Assembly: GCA_002329645.1 (NCBI GenBank)
Contig: DCTS01000015.1
Span: 44,123 to 70,127 of the forward strand
Length of the DNA: 26,005 bases
Direction: 5' to 3'
Source: Lachnoclostridium sp. UBA1434
GTDB taxonomy: Bacteria; Bacillota; Clostridia; Lachnospirales; Lachnospiraceae
The notes below the pieces were generated by a model. The model searched no databases. It was not told where the DNA came from and saw only the letters and a list, made by a program, of their open reading frames with translations. Shown here piece after piece: positions 7,877-15,204 of the stretch (position 1 is its first letter; each line of letters opens with the position of its first letter). A program made the position numbers and the translations under genes.

Positions 7877-9652
7877 CTATACCCTTACTGTAAGCGTATT
7901 GAAGCCCTGATAGCGGCGGTAGAAGAATTCCTTTGCCTTGTTTTTCACCATCAGAATGCCGATATTGTCCATTCCTTCATCATTGTCAAGCTCTATCCTC
8001 TTTGTATGCATGTCAAAGGGATTAAAGCTTATGGCATTATCCCTTATATGCAATTCAAAGGTATTATCCTCATATGCTATCAGAGTCAGCTCAATATATC
8101 CGTCCTCCATATGCTCAAAGCCGTTGCAGATAATTGACTGACATATCTCCTCCACGGTAAGATTTACATAATACTGCTGTGTAAAGCTTGCACTCCATGT
8201 ATTGCAGAATTCTTCGATATCTGATGTCAGGCTGCCAAAATCCTCGAACCTGGTTATGGTTCTGTTAAATATCCGGTCTGCAATAATTACAGCATCCCGT
8301 TCGGTGGTGTATCTTTTCTCAAAGGCTTTCTTTGCAGCAAGCCATAGAGCAAGGGAAACGAACTCCGTAGCGGCAAATGTCCACCAGAACATATTCGTAT
8401 TTATTAATAAAAATACCAGGCTAAATAGCAGGTATATCCCGAAGGTTCTCAAAAAAGTGATAATAAATACCAGCCTTCTCTTATCTTCAGCCTGATAATA
8501 GTTGCTCATCATAACGGAAAAGCCTGCAGGCAAAGTGCTTATGCAATAAAGCCTGAGCGCCCGGACCGCCATATCGGCGGATACTTCCTGAGATAAGCCG
8601 AATATTCTGCAGAGAGGCTCTGCAAATATACCTGACAGCAACGCTGCGCAGGCTCCAAGAAATACACCCCACTTAAGAGCCATGTATAAGGTTGTCTTCT
8701 CGGCCTTTCTGTTCTTCTCACCGGAAAAGGTGCCTGCAAGAGGCTGGATAGCTGCACCCGTACCCTCATAAACTGCCAGGAGCACATAAGATGCATTGGT
8801 TACCATATTGAAAACGGCAAGCATCATTTCACCACCGGTTCGAATAAGCAGGTTATTAATAACAATAAAAAATATTAATTGAAATATGTATTGTGAAGAG
8901 GATGCAAAGCCATTTTTAAAATTATCCCAAATGAGCCTTATATCCGGTTTTACTGCCTGCAGCCTTATTATTGTCCATTTTAATAACAGATGGGGCAGAT
9001 ATATGCATATAGATACGGCTCTGCCTATTACGGTGGCAAGTGCGGCGCCCTTGATATCCATACCAAGATAAATTACAAATACAAAATTCAATATAAAGTC
9101 AACCGCATTGCCTGCAAGAAAGCCTATACTTGCCAGCCTCTGATTGTCATCACATCTTACATAGTGATATAATAGGGAGCTTACAAAGAACAATGGTGCA
9201 CAGATAAGCAATATACCCGCATAGGATCTTGCAGCCTCATACAAAGTGCCGTCTTCAGGGTGTACACCAAGAATGAGTAAGATATTTGGCAAAAGAAGGT
9301 GACCGGCTATTGCAAGAATGAAGCTTGTAAAAAGGGAGGCATACAGCATCTGATTAAAGCTCTTAACGCCTTCTCTTGCCTTACCAGCTCCAAGAAGTCT
9401 TGTATAATGGACCGATCCGCCAACTGCAATCCCGATATCCAGTACATTAAAAACCATATATATTGGTAAAATCAAAGCAATAGCCGCAAGACCGGTCTCA
9501 CCCATTCTGGTTCCAACCACAATTGCATCCACAATATTGCCAAAGGAGAATCCTATAGATGAGACTAACGATGGTATAAAAAACTTGTAAAACATCCTTT
9601 TCGTAAAATATGTATCCTTTAGTATCCTGACATTGCGGCTTTTCACCGGCAT
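7877..9652 (-). CDS. MATE-family transporter with C-terminal RsbW-like GHKL ATPase domain
   Basis: A 591-residue fusion. Residues 1 to about 450 form a twelve-helix MATE carrier, recognisable from MFYKFFIPSLVSSIGFSFGN, DAIVVGTRMGETGLAA and the pseudo-repeat in the second half (GTGAAIQPLAGTFSGEKN). The last ~120 residues resemble an anti-sigma-factor kinase: N-box VEEICQSIICNGFEH, a G1-like IRDNAISFNPF (Ala in place of the usual Gly), and a G2 box NIGILMVKN. I start at ATG 9652, which has GGAAGG 7 bases upstream; the in-frame TTG at 9667 lacks a site. It lies between the STAS and phosphatase genes, so the fused domain probably joins the same switch. Whether the MATE part moves a drug, sodium, or serves as a sensor cannot be told. 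The family call is firm, the role inferred. Confidence 0.85.
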   Translation of the reverse strand: MPVKSRNVRILKDTYFTKRMFYKFFIPSLVSSIGFSFGNIVDAIVVGTRMGETGLAAIALILPIYMVFNVLDIGIAVGGSVHYTRLLGAGKAREGVKSFNQMLYASLFTSFILAIAGHLLLPNILLILGVHPEDGTLYEAARSYAGILLICAPLFFVSSLLYHYVRCDDNQRLASIGFLAGNAVDFILNFVFVIYLGMDIKGAALATVIGRAVSICIYLPHLLLKWTIIRLQAVKPDIRLIWDNFKNGFASSSQYIFQLIFFIVINNLLIRTGGEMMLAVFNMVTNASYVLLAVYEGTGAAIQPLAGTFSGEKNRKAEKTTLYMALKWGVFLGACAALLSGIFAEPLCRIFGLSQEVSADMAVRALRLYCISTLPAGFSVMMSNYYQAEDKRRLVFIITFLRTFGIYLLFSLVFLLINTNMFWWTFAATEFVSLALWLAAKKAFEKRYTTERDAVIIADRIFNRTITRFEDFGSLTSDIEEFCNTWSASFTQQYYVNLTVEEICQSIICNGFEHMEDGYIELTLIAYEDNTFELHIRDNAISFNPFDMHTKRIELDNDEGMDNIGILMVKNKAKEFFYRRYQGFNTLTVRV

Positions 9653-9718
9653 CTGCCACCCTTCCAAGACTGCTTGTATTACCTTTGTATTTTGCTTGCT
9701 TATAGGGTACAGAAGTAA

Positions 9719-10015
9719 CTATTCGATCCTTAATATATCTGCAAATCCCGTAATTTCAAAGACCTCCATAATCGTTTCATTGACATTTCTAATAATCATG
9801 GAGCCCTGTTTGTTCATTACCTTTTGAGCAGCAAGCAGCACACGAAGTCCTGCCGATGAAATATACTCCAGACCTGAAAAATCCATCTCAAGCTCGGTAA
9901 TGCCGTTCAATGAAGTCTTCAACTCCGCTTCAAGCCTGGGTGCTGTTGTTGTATCCAGCCTACCCTCCAAAGCTATAGATAATACTGAACCATTAGTCGT
10001 TTTTACAATATTCAT
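9719..10015 (-). CDS. STAS-domain anti-sigma-factor antagonist
   Basis: A 98-residue single-domain STAS protein. It carries the family core: VLSIALEGRLDTTTAPRLE at the start, then LEMDFSGLEYISSAGLRVLL, whose SSAG serine is the conserved phosphorylation site of SpoIIAA/RsbV proteins. The ribosome site is GAGGG six bases before ATG 10015. It is first in the six-gene minus-strand run and would be the switch molecule. The GHKL domains fused to the neighbouring MATE and PP2C proteins could phosphorylate it, and the PP2C domain could dephosphorylate it. No sigma factor is encoded nearby, so its downstream target is unknown. Confidence 0.88.
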   Translation of the reverse strand: MNIVKTTNGSVLSIALEGRLDTTTAPRLEAELKTSLNGITELEMDFSGLEYISSAGLRVLLAAQKVMNKQGSMIIRNVNETIMEVFEITGFADILRIE

Positions 10016-10060
10016 AACTATCCCTCGTTTATGTCACAATATGACCATTTTATATAAAAT

Positions 10061-10089
10061 ATTCTATCATACCGCATAACTTTTAACAA
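10061..10089 (-). promoter_or_regulatory. Promoter of the STAS-MATE-PP2C-exporter run
   Basis: Minus-strand TTGTTA (10084-10089), 17-base spacer, TAGAAT (10061-10066), about 46 bases upstream of the STAS ATG. It diverges from the precursor-gene promoter at 10135-10163 within the same 248-base intergenic region. Confidence 0.55.
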
Positions 10090-10134
10090 TGGTTTTCTTA
10101 TATGTCGAAATGTAAAGAAAAATGCATGTATTTA

Positions 10135-10163
10135 TTGACTATTTATCAATTAATATGTATTAT
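10135..10163 (+). promoter_or_regulatory. Promoter of the precursor-peptide genes
   Basis: TTGACT (10135-10140), exactly 17 bases, then TATTAT (10158-10163): a near-consensus vegetative promoter about 100 bases upstream of the first precursor ATG. The -10 lies inside a palindrome (10151-10187), so a repressor or activator could act here. No sigma-B-like GTTT/GGGTAT pair is evident. Confidence 0.6.
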
Positions 10164-10187
10164 AAGTATGTACTTAAATACATATTA
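10151..10187. promoter_or_regulatory. Nested palindrome over the precursor promoter -10, candidate operator
   Basis: TAATATGTAT (10151-10160) and its perfect reverse complement ATACATATTA (10178-10187) enclose a smaller palindrome AAGTATGTACTT (10164-10175). A near direct repeat, TATGTACTTAAAT (10168-10180) and TATATACTTAAAT (10192-10204), recurs 24 bases on. The placement over the -10 and likely start point fits an operator, though AT-richness raises the chance of coincidence. Confidence 0.4.
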
Positions 10188-10263
10188 TGACTATATACTT
10201 AAATTTTTAGTAACAAGGGTAACTATTAAATTAATATAAAATATTATACAAGGAGCCAATCAT

Positions 10264-10617
10264 ATGGATAATAAACCGGATTTCAATCGCGAAGAGCTTT
10301 TTAAGAAAGCAGTGCAATGCAAGACAACCGAAGAGCTTATAGATGCGGCAAAGCAATACGGAATTCCTCTTGACAACACCCAGGCCGAGACAATACTTAA
10401 GCAAATAAATCATAAAAACACCGAGATAACCGATGATGAGCTGGATATGGTTGCAGGCGGGGGCTGCGGTGGTGACCCCTTTGGCCGTACAGTCGATTCC
10501 AGATGCGTTTATTGCAAAAGTAAGAATACCCAATTTCTCCACGGAAATGATAATCATTTATCCTGGTATCTCTGCAATGATTGTAAACAATCCTTTATAC
10601 TGTACGGTTACATATAA
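10264..10617 (+). CDS. Nif11/NHLP-leader precursor peptide 1 with zinc-ribbon-like core
   Basis: A 117-residue precursor with a strong AAGGAG site before the ATG. The leader (1-66) is charged and helical, with EELIDAAKQYGIPLD and then TDDELDMVAGG, the hallmark ending of Nif11-related leaders cut by C39 peptidases. Cleavage after Gly66 would release a 51-residue core starting GCGGDPFG. The core has a Cys at 68 and two CxxC pairs, 81/84 (CVYC) and 104/107 (CNDC), 19 residues apart, with WYLC before the second pair: a zinc-ribbon pattern. The peptide ends FILYGYI. It is followed 70 bases later by a homologous gene. The exporter genes lie divergently. The leader type is clear; whether the core binds zinc, forms disulfides or is modified is unknown. 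Confidence 0.85.
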   Translation: MDNKPDFNREELFKKAVQCKTTEELIDAAKQYGIPLDNTQAETILKQINHKNTEITDDELDMVAGGGCGGDPFGRTVDSRCVYCKSKNTQFLHGNDNHLSWYLCNDCKQSFILYGYI

Positions 10618-10687
10618 ATCGAGAATACCAGGTTTCCGGAACTATACATTTAACAATACATAGCAGTAATGCATGGAAGGAGTATAT

Positions 10688-11029
10688 ATGGATAGGAGCG
10701 AAATAATAAAGAAAGCTTCTGCCTGTTCGACAGCAGAAGAGCTTCAGGCACTTGCCAGGGAATATGGAATGGATATTGACCTTAACAGTGCTGAACAATT
10801 TCTTAAAGATTTAAAAAGGACCAACACTGAAATTTCCGATGATGAGCTGGATATGGTCGCAGGAGGCGGCTGCGGTGGTGGCGGCGGCGGTGGTGGCGGC
10901 GGTGGCAGCAGCAGCTTAAGGGAATGTCCGAACTGCGGAAAGAGAAAAGGAGAAAAGTGGATGAAGATAGATAATAAGACCTGGTACCATTGTACCGGCT
11001 GCAGTATATTCTTCATCGAGATGGGATAA
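10688..11029 (+). CDS. Nif11/NHLP-leader precursor peptide 2 with poly-glycine and zinc-ribbon-like core
   Basis: A 113-residue paralogue of the preceding precursor. The start is ATG 10688: GGAAGGAG lies 5 bases upstream, whereas the in-frame ATG at 10673 would place that site inside the gene. The leader (1-60) has AEELQALAREYGMDID and SDDELDMVAGG, almost identical at its end to precursor 1. The predicted 53-residue core starts GCGG, runs through eleven glycines (63-73) and SSS, and then has CxxC pairs at 80/83 (CPNC) and 102/105 (CTGC) 18 residues apart with WYHC, ending FFIEMG. Spacing and the WYxC motif match precursor 1, while the rest of the core differs. The glycine tract recalls microcin B17's linker, but no YcaO-type enzyme is present here. 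Confidence 0.85.
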   Translation: MDRSEIIKKASACSTAEELQALAREYGMDIDLNSAEQFLKDLKRTNTEISDDELDMVAGGGCGGGGGGGGGGGSSSLRECPNCGKRKGEKWMKIDNKTWYHCTGCSIFFIEMG

Positions 11030-11063
11030 TATGTGCATGCAATTCACCTGCAAATATATAGCA

Positions 11064-11103
11064 GCAGCCTGCAGCTTATTAACGAGCTGCAGGCTGCAGT
11101 TTT
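11064..11103 (+). terminator. Rho-independent terminator of the precursor genes
   Basis: A perfect 13-bp stem, GCAGCCTGCAGCT (11064-11076) and AGCTGCAGGCTGC (11085-11097), with an 8-base loop, followed by AGTTTTA. It lies 35 bases after the second precursor's stop and separates that unit from the convergent uvrA-like gene. Confidence 0.85.
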
Positions 11104-11156
11104 ATGTACGTAGACTTTACTGCAGAACAGGCTCCGGTCTTAAGTAAATTATAGTA

Positions 11157-14030
11157 TTATGATTGCAGTACATCCTTAAGAAACTTGCCTGTGTAGGATT
11201 CCGGAACCCTTGCTACCTGCTCGGGAGTGCCTTCGGCAACGATATTGCCTCCCTTACTGCCGCCCTCGGGCCCCAGATCTATTATGTAATCGGCCGATTT
11301 AATAACATCCAGATTGTGCTCTATAACTATGACGGAATGGCCATTATCCACCAGCTTGTTAAGGCAATCCAGAAGCTTTGCTATATCAGCCAGATGCAGA
11401 CCGGTAGTCGGCTCATCCAGTATATACAGATTGTGGGCGCCTCTTTTGATCTTAGCCAGCTCATATGCCAGCTTAACCCGCTGGGCTTCTCCGCCGGACA
11501 GGGTGGTGGAGCTCTGACCAAGGCACAGATAGCCGAGTCCAAGTTCATTCATTATACCTAGCTTGTGCCTTAAGTAGGAGTTGTCCCGGAAGAAATCCAG
11601 GGCTTCCTCCACAGTCATCTCCAGAATCTCGCTGATATCCTTGCCCCGGTATTTTATCTCAAGTCCCTCCTCCGAGAAACGCTTGCCCTTACAGATGGGA
11701 CATATGGTTTCTATATCCGCCATAAACTGCATGTCGGTTACAATTATGCCGTCCCCCTGGCAATGCTCACAGCGGCAGCCGTTTGCATGTGTCAGCGAGA
11801 AGTCAAGGGCCGTATAGCCTCGCTCTATTGCCTCAGGCTGCCCGGCAAAAAGCGCCCTTATCCTGTCATAAATGCCTATATATGTGGCAGGATTGGACTT
11901 ACTGTTCCTTCCGATAGGAGACTGGTCAATATTAATGACATTATTTATCTTTTCAGAACCGAACAAGAAGTCATGCTCTCCGGGCATGATACGCGCCCCT
12001 GTTTTATCTATCCTAAGCTGCTTGTACAGTATCTCGTTAATAAGGGAGCTTTTGCCCGAGCCGGATACGCCCGTTACGCACAAGAATACTCCAAGGGGAA
12101 TATCCAGATCGAGATTTTTAAGATTATTCTCCCTGGCTCCCTGGATGGACAGAAAGTCATCCCCCAGATTCCTTCTCTTTTTCGGCACCTCGATCTTACG
12201 CTCCCCGGACAGGAACCTGCCGGTCACAGAGGCTTTTTCTTTGATTATATCCTCTATGGTTCCGGTTGCTACAATTTCACCCCCGTGAATACCGGGACCC
12301 GGTCCAATTTCTATGATATAATCGGCATTTCTAATAGTCTCAACATCATGCTCCACTACTATAACAGTATTACCGATATCCCGCAGCTTCTTCATGGTTT
12401 CGATTACCTTGCCGGAATCTCTGGGATGGAGGCCTATACTTGGCTCGTCCATTACGTAAAGCATCCCCATCAGCTCGGAGCTTATCTGGGTGGACATCTT
12501 GATACGCTGCATCTCACCGCCGGAGATGCTGTCGCTTCTTCTGCCCAGGTTGATATAATGGAGCCCGATGTCTATAAGCAAACTTATCCTTGTTATTATC
12601 TCCCTGACTATCGTCCCTGCAACATCCCTGATTTCCTCTTCAAAGGTCAGACCCTTTAAAAAATCGAGCACATCCGGAAGCTGCATTCTGCATATGTCAT
12701 CTATGTTCTTACCGCCAATCGTAATCTGGAGCCTCTGCCTCTTAAGCCTGGCGCCCTGACATTCCGGACATATCTTTTCTACCATGCATTCCTTTATGAA
12801 CTCAGGTTCAAAGGCTTCTCCCGATGAGGATCTGCGAATATACTCCCGGTACCAGTGCTCCATCTCATGGACATATCCCCAGAAAGGCATTTCACGGCCG
12901 ACCATCCAGTTTCTTTTAGTCGAGCCGGGGGGCTGGAGCATAGTTATGGTTTTTCCCTTTGTCCCATAAAACAGCAGATCATGTATCTCATTGGACAACT
13001 CATTGAAGGGGGTGTCCAGGCTGAAGCCGTAGTGCTGGGACAGGCTGTACAGCATTACTCCGCGGTAGCTGTCCCTGCTGTTGATATTATATACCGTACT
13101 CTTAAGCGCTCCCTTGTTAAGGCTCTTTTCGGGAGCCACCACCAGAAACCTGGGTTCCACCACATATGACATACCCACACCCAGGCATGTATGGCAGGCG
13201 CTTGCAGGCGTATTAAACGAGAAATGAAAGGGCTGCATCTCATAGAGAAACATGTGATGCTCAGGACAGGCAAAGCCCTCATAGAAGGCTTCGTCTACTC
13301 CGCCTGTTACTTCAACCTTAAGCATAATATCCTCATCAAGGGCCAGCATGGAGGATTCGATTGACTTGGCTAATTGAATGTAGGAATCGTTCTTAAGCGT
13401 AAAACGATCAATGACAAGCTCCATCCGGTAATCTTTCTCTTCCGAAAGCTCCCTCTTCTCCGCAAGAGAGAAGGGTTCGCCGTCAATCAGCAGGTTTTTG
13501 AAGCCCTTCTTCCTCAACTGCTGAAAGGTGTAATTATAATCCTCACCATAGGATTTATATACGGGAGCCCTCAGCTCAATCACCGTACCCGGCTGCAGGG
13601 TACAGATATGCTCCGCAATCTGCCCTGCGGTAAGCTGCTTAAGAGGGTATCCGCATTCGGGGCATCTTCCCTCTCCCGCTGTTGAAAACAACAGCCTTAA
13701 GTAGTCATTTATATCAGTGACGGTGCCGACGGTAGATCTCGGGTTATTGTTCCCCTTCTTCTGTTCAATGGCTATAACGGGAGACAACCCCTTGACATAC
13801 TCCACCTTTGCCTTCTTTAGCTGTGTTATCCGGCTCTTTGCATAGTTTGATATGGAATCTAAGAACCTTCTCTGCCCTTCTCCGTACAGCACATCGAAGG
13901 CAAGGGAGGATTTGCCCGAACCCGACACACCGGTAATTACGGTTAGCTTGTCCCGAGGTATTTCAACAGAGACATTCTTGAGGTTGTTTTGCTTTGCTCC
14001 CGATATTTCAATAGTAGTACGTACAGACAT
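11157..14030 (-). CDS. Divergent UvrA-like excinuclease subunit A
   Basis: A 957-residue twin-ABC DNA-damage protein, near normal UvrA length. Both ATPase halves are complete: GVSGSGKSS near residue 35 and again near 650, signatures SGGEMQRIKM and LSGGEAQRVKL, and the matching DEPSIGLH and DEPTTGLH boxes. The C-terminal zinc module is intact (CRCEHC ... CPIC). The insertion-domain zinc site reads CPEH ... CHTC, with His replacing one Cys. The N-terminal region after GEGQRR is unlike typical UvrA (FLDSISNYAKSRITQLKK rather than the usual YARQFLGQM type), so this may be an accessory UvrA paralogue, a class sometimes linked to resistance against DNA-binding compounds. Start: AAGGAG 8 bases before ATG 14030. 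It follows the nucleotidyltransferase gene by 13 bases, so the two are probably co-transcribed. Confidence 0.85.
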   Translation of the reverse strand: MSVRTTIEISGAKQNNLKNVSVEIPRDKLTVITGVSGSGKSSLAFDVLYGEGQRRFLDSISNYAKSRITQLKKAKVEYVKGLSPVIAIEQKKGNNNPRSTVGTVTDINDYLRLLFSTAGEGRCPECGYPLKQLTAGQIAEHICTLQPGTVIELRAPVYKSYGEDYNYTFQQLRKKGFKNLLIDGEPFSLAEKRELSEEKDYRMELVIDRFTLKNDSYIQLAKSIESSMLALDEDIMLKVEVTGGVDEAFYEGFACPEHHMFLYEMQPFHFSFNTPASACHTCLGVGMSYVVEPRFLVVAPEKSLNKGALKSTVYNINSRDSYRGVMLYSLSQHYGFSLDTPFNELSNEIHDLLFYGTKGKTITMLQPPGSTKRNWMVGREMPFWGYVHEMEHWYREYIRRSSSGEAFEPEFIKECMVEKICPECQGARLKRQRLQITIGGKNIDDICRMQLPDVLDFLKGLTFEEEIRDVAGTIVREIITRISLLIDIGLHYINLGRRSDSISGGEMQRIKMSTQISSELMGMLYVMDEPSIGLHPRDSGKVIETMKKLRDIGNTVIVVEHDVETIRNADYIIEIGPGPGIHGGEIVATGTIEDIIKEKASVTGRFLSGERKIEVPKKRRNLGDDFLSIQGARENNLKNLDLDIPLGVFLCVTGVSGSGKSSLINEILYKQLRIDKTGARIMPGEHDFLFGSEKINNVINIDQSPIGRNSKSNPATYIGIYDRIRALFAGQPEAIERGYTALDFSLTHANGCRCEHCQGDGIIVTDMQFMADIETICPICKGKRFSEEGLEIKYRGKDISEILEMTVEEALDFFRDNSYLRHKLGIMNELGLGYLCLGQSSTTLSGGEAQRVKLAYELAKIKRGAHNLYILDEPTTGLHLADIAKLLDCLNKLVDNGHSVIVIEHNLDVIKSADYIIDLGPEGGSKGGNIVAEGTPEQVARVPESYTGKFLKDVLQS

Positions 14031-14042
14031 ATGACATGCTCC

Positions 14043-14963
14043 TTATAATGATTTATTATATATATAACCAATCTCCTCCACAGCTTTTTTACTCTTCGGA
14101 GTAATCCGGATCGTCTGGGATACTCTGGTTATTATGCCCTCCTCTGTAAGAAAATCCAGTATGTTAATAATAAAGTGGCTCTCCGTGCTGAAATGATCTG
14201 CAAATATGGTTACTGTCTTAATCTCCCCATCCTGCATAAATTCGATTACCGGGCGGCTGATTACAGGAATGCAGCTTTGTAAATATGCATAAATATCATC
14301 TATTGCTTTATTAATCTCATCAATGCTGTAAAGATGGGACATTGCATCCTTATAATAAGGCAGGATTAAGTCCGGATTGATCTCAAGGGCTTTTCTGATG
14401 GCCTCTCTTGTAGGAGGCTCGCCGCTCATACAGACCTCCATACGAGCAATTACCTCCCCTGCCTTCAGCAGGTAATACTGGGCATATGCAGGGTCATTCT
14501 TGACGTTAAGCCATTTGCGGCATTTGTCGTAATAATAGACCAGTTCACAGGCCATGTAAAATACGGAAAGCGCCATATCATCGCTGCCGATAGACTTCAT
14601 TTCCTCAAAGTACTCGATAAAGCTCTCGTCTTTACAATACACCACAACCCCCTTTGCATAGTATGCCTGCATAAAGGAGCCTCCTACCTGCCTCTCCATC
14701 TCCCTCTTGATTGTACTTCTGGTAATTACATTAACATTAATGTTGATGCCGTCCTCATCGATGGAATAGGAGCGGTTTTTAAGCGTCATATCTCTGGTCA
14801 CCACAGTCATATCAATATCGCTATTCTCCCAGATCTGATCATAAGCAAGGCTTCCGCATATAATCACTGCAATAACATTAGGGTCATCCTTAATCTTGCC
14901 TACGAAGCTGTCAACTGCTGTCTTATAGCGGCTTCTTAGTGCTTCCTGCATATCCTTATCCAT
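14043..14963 (-). CDS. Nucleotidyltransferase-domain protein
   Basis: A 306-residue protein, starting at ATG 14963 with GGGAGGATG upstream (an upstream in-frame start near 15071 has no support). The N-terminus holds the minimal nucleotidyltransferase signature: CGSLAYDQIWENSDIDMTVV, the GS...DxD metal-binding pattern of MNT/aminoglycoside-type enzymes. The middle is helical, and the last ~70 residues (from about VTIFADHFST) look like a small winged-helix or regulatory tail ending TPKSKKAVEEIGYIY. Related proteins include antibiotic adenylyltransferases and toxin-antitoxin antidotes. No HEPN partner is adjacent, and the protein is longer than MntA antitoxins. It precedes the UvrA-like gene by 13 bases. 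Substrate unknown. Confidence 0.75.
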   Translation of the reverse strand: MDKDMQEALRSRYKTAVDSFVGKIKDDPNVIAVIICGSLAYDQIWENSDIDMTVVTRDMTLKNRSYSIDEDGININVNVITRSTIKREMERQVGGSFMQAYYAKGVVVYCKDESFIEYFEEMKSIGSDDMALSVFYMACELVYYYDKCRKWLNVKNDPAYAQYYLLKAGEVIARMEVCMSGEPPTREAIRKALEINPDLILPYYKDAMSHLYSIDEINKAIDDIYAYLQSCIPVISRPVIEFMQDGEIKTVTIFADHFSTESHFIINILDFLTEEGIITRVSQTIRITPKSKKAVEEIGYIYNKSL

Positions 14964-15038
14964 ATGCTCATCCTCCCGAATAAGAATTAATGAACTGTCC
15001 ACGGCTGAACATCTGTTCTGCCTGAGGCGCATGGTAAT

Positions 15039-15102
15039 ATTATACAACAGCCGACAGTAAAAACAGGACATTTATTGCTGTCCTTTTCCGGAAAGCGGAC
15101 AG
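15039..15102 (-). promoter_or_regulatory. Promoter -10 and repeated TGTCC/GGACA half-sites upstream of the nucleotidyltransferase
   Basis: A minus-strand TATAAT (15039-15044) lies 75 bases upstream of the nucleotidyltransferase ATG, with no good -35. At and above the -35 position are AGGACA (15065-15070), TGTCCT (15079-15084) and GGACAG (15097-15102). The first two form an inverted repeat with an 8-base gap. TTTCCGGAAA (15085-15094) sits between the last two. This fits an activator or repressor site, perhaps for the divergent AraC-type gene. Confidence 0.4.
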
Positions 15103-15204
15103 AAATTGCTGACTTGCATTACAGAGAATATTTCATTCAATTATTCATAAAAATGTACCATACTTTGGTAATGGTCTATGCTATAATATTATTCGGAGGT
15201 TTTC

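Noticed and set aside
10231..10557. Long minus-strand open frame (108 codons) over the first precursor
   Set aside because: It is antisense to a gene with a clear leader motif and ribosome site, and its own translation has no recognisable pattern.
11763..12659. 298-codon + strand open frame inside the uvrA-like gene
   Set aside because: It is a shadow of the UvrA coding frame, whose ATPase and zinc motifs are on the minus strand.
11157..14030. UvrA-like protein as part of the peptide locus
   Set aside because: It is convergent with the precursors, separated by a strong terminator, and co-transcribed with the nucleotidyltransferase instead.
14964..15071. Extended N-terminus of the nucleotidyltransferase (start at 15071)
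   Set aside because: The extension contains the promoter -10 and half-sites, has no ribosome site, and the ATG at 14963 has a strong one.
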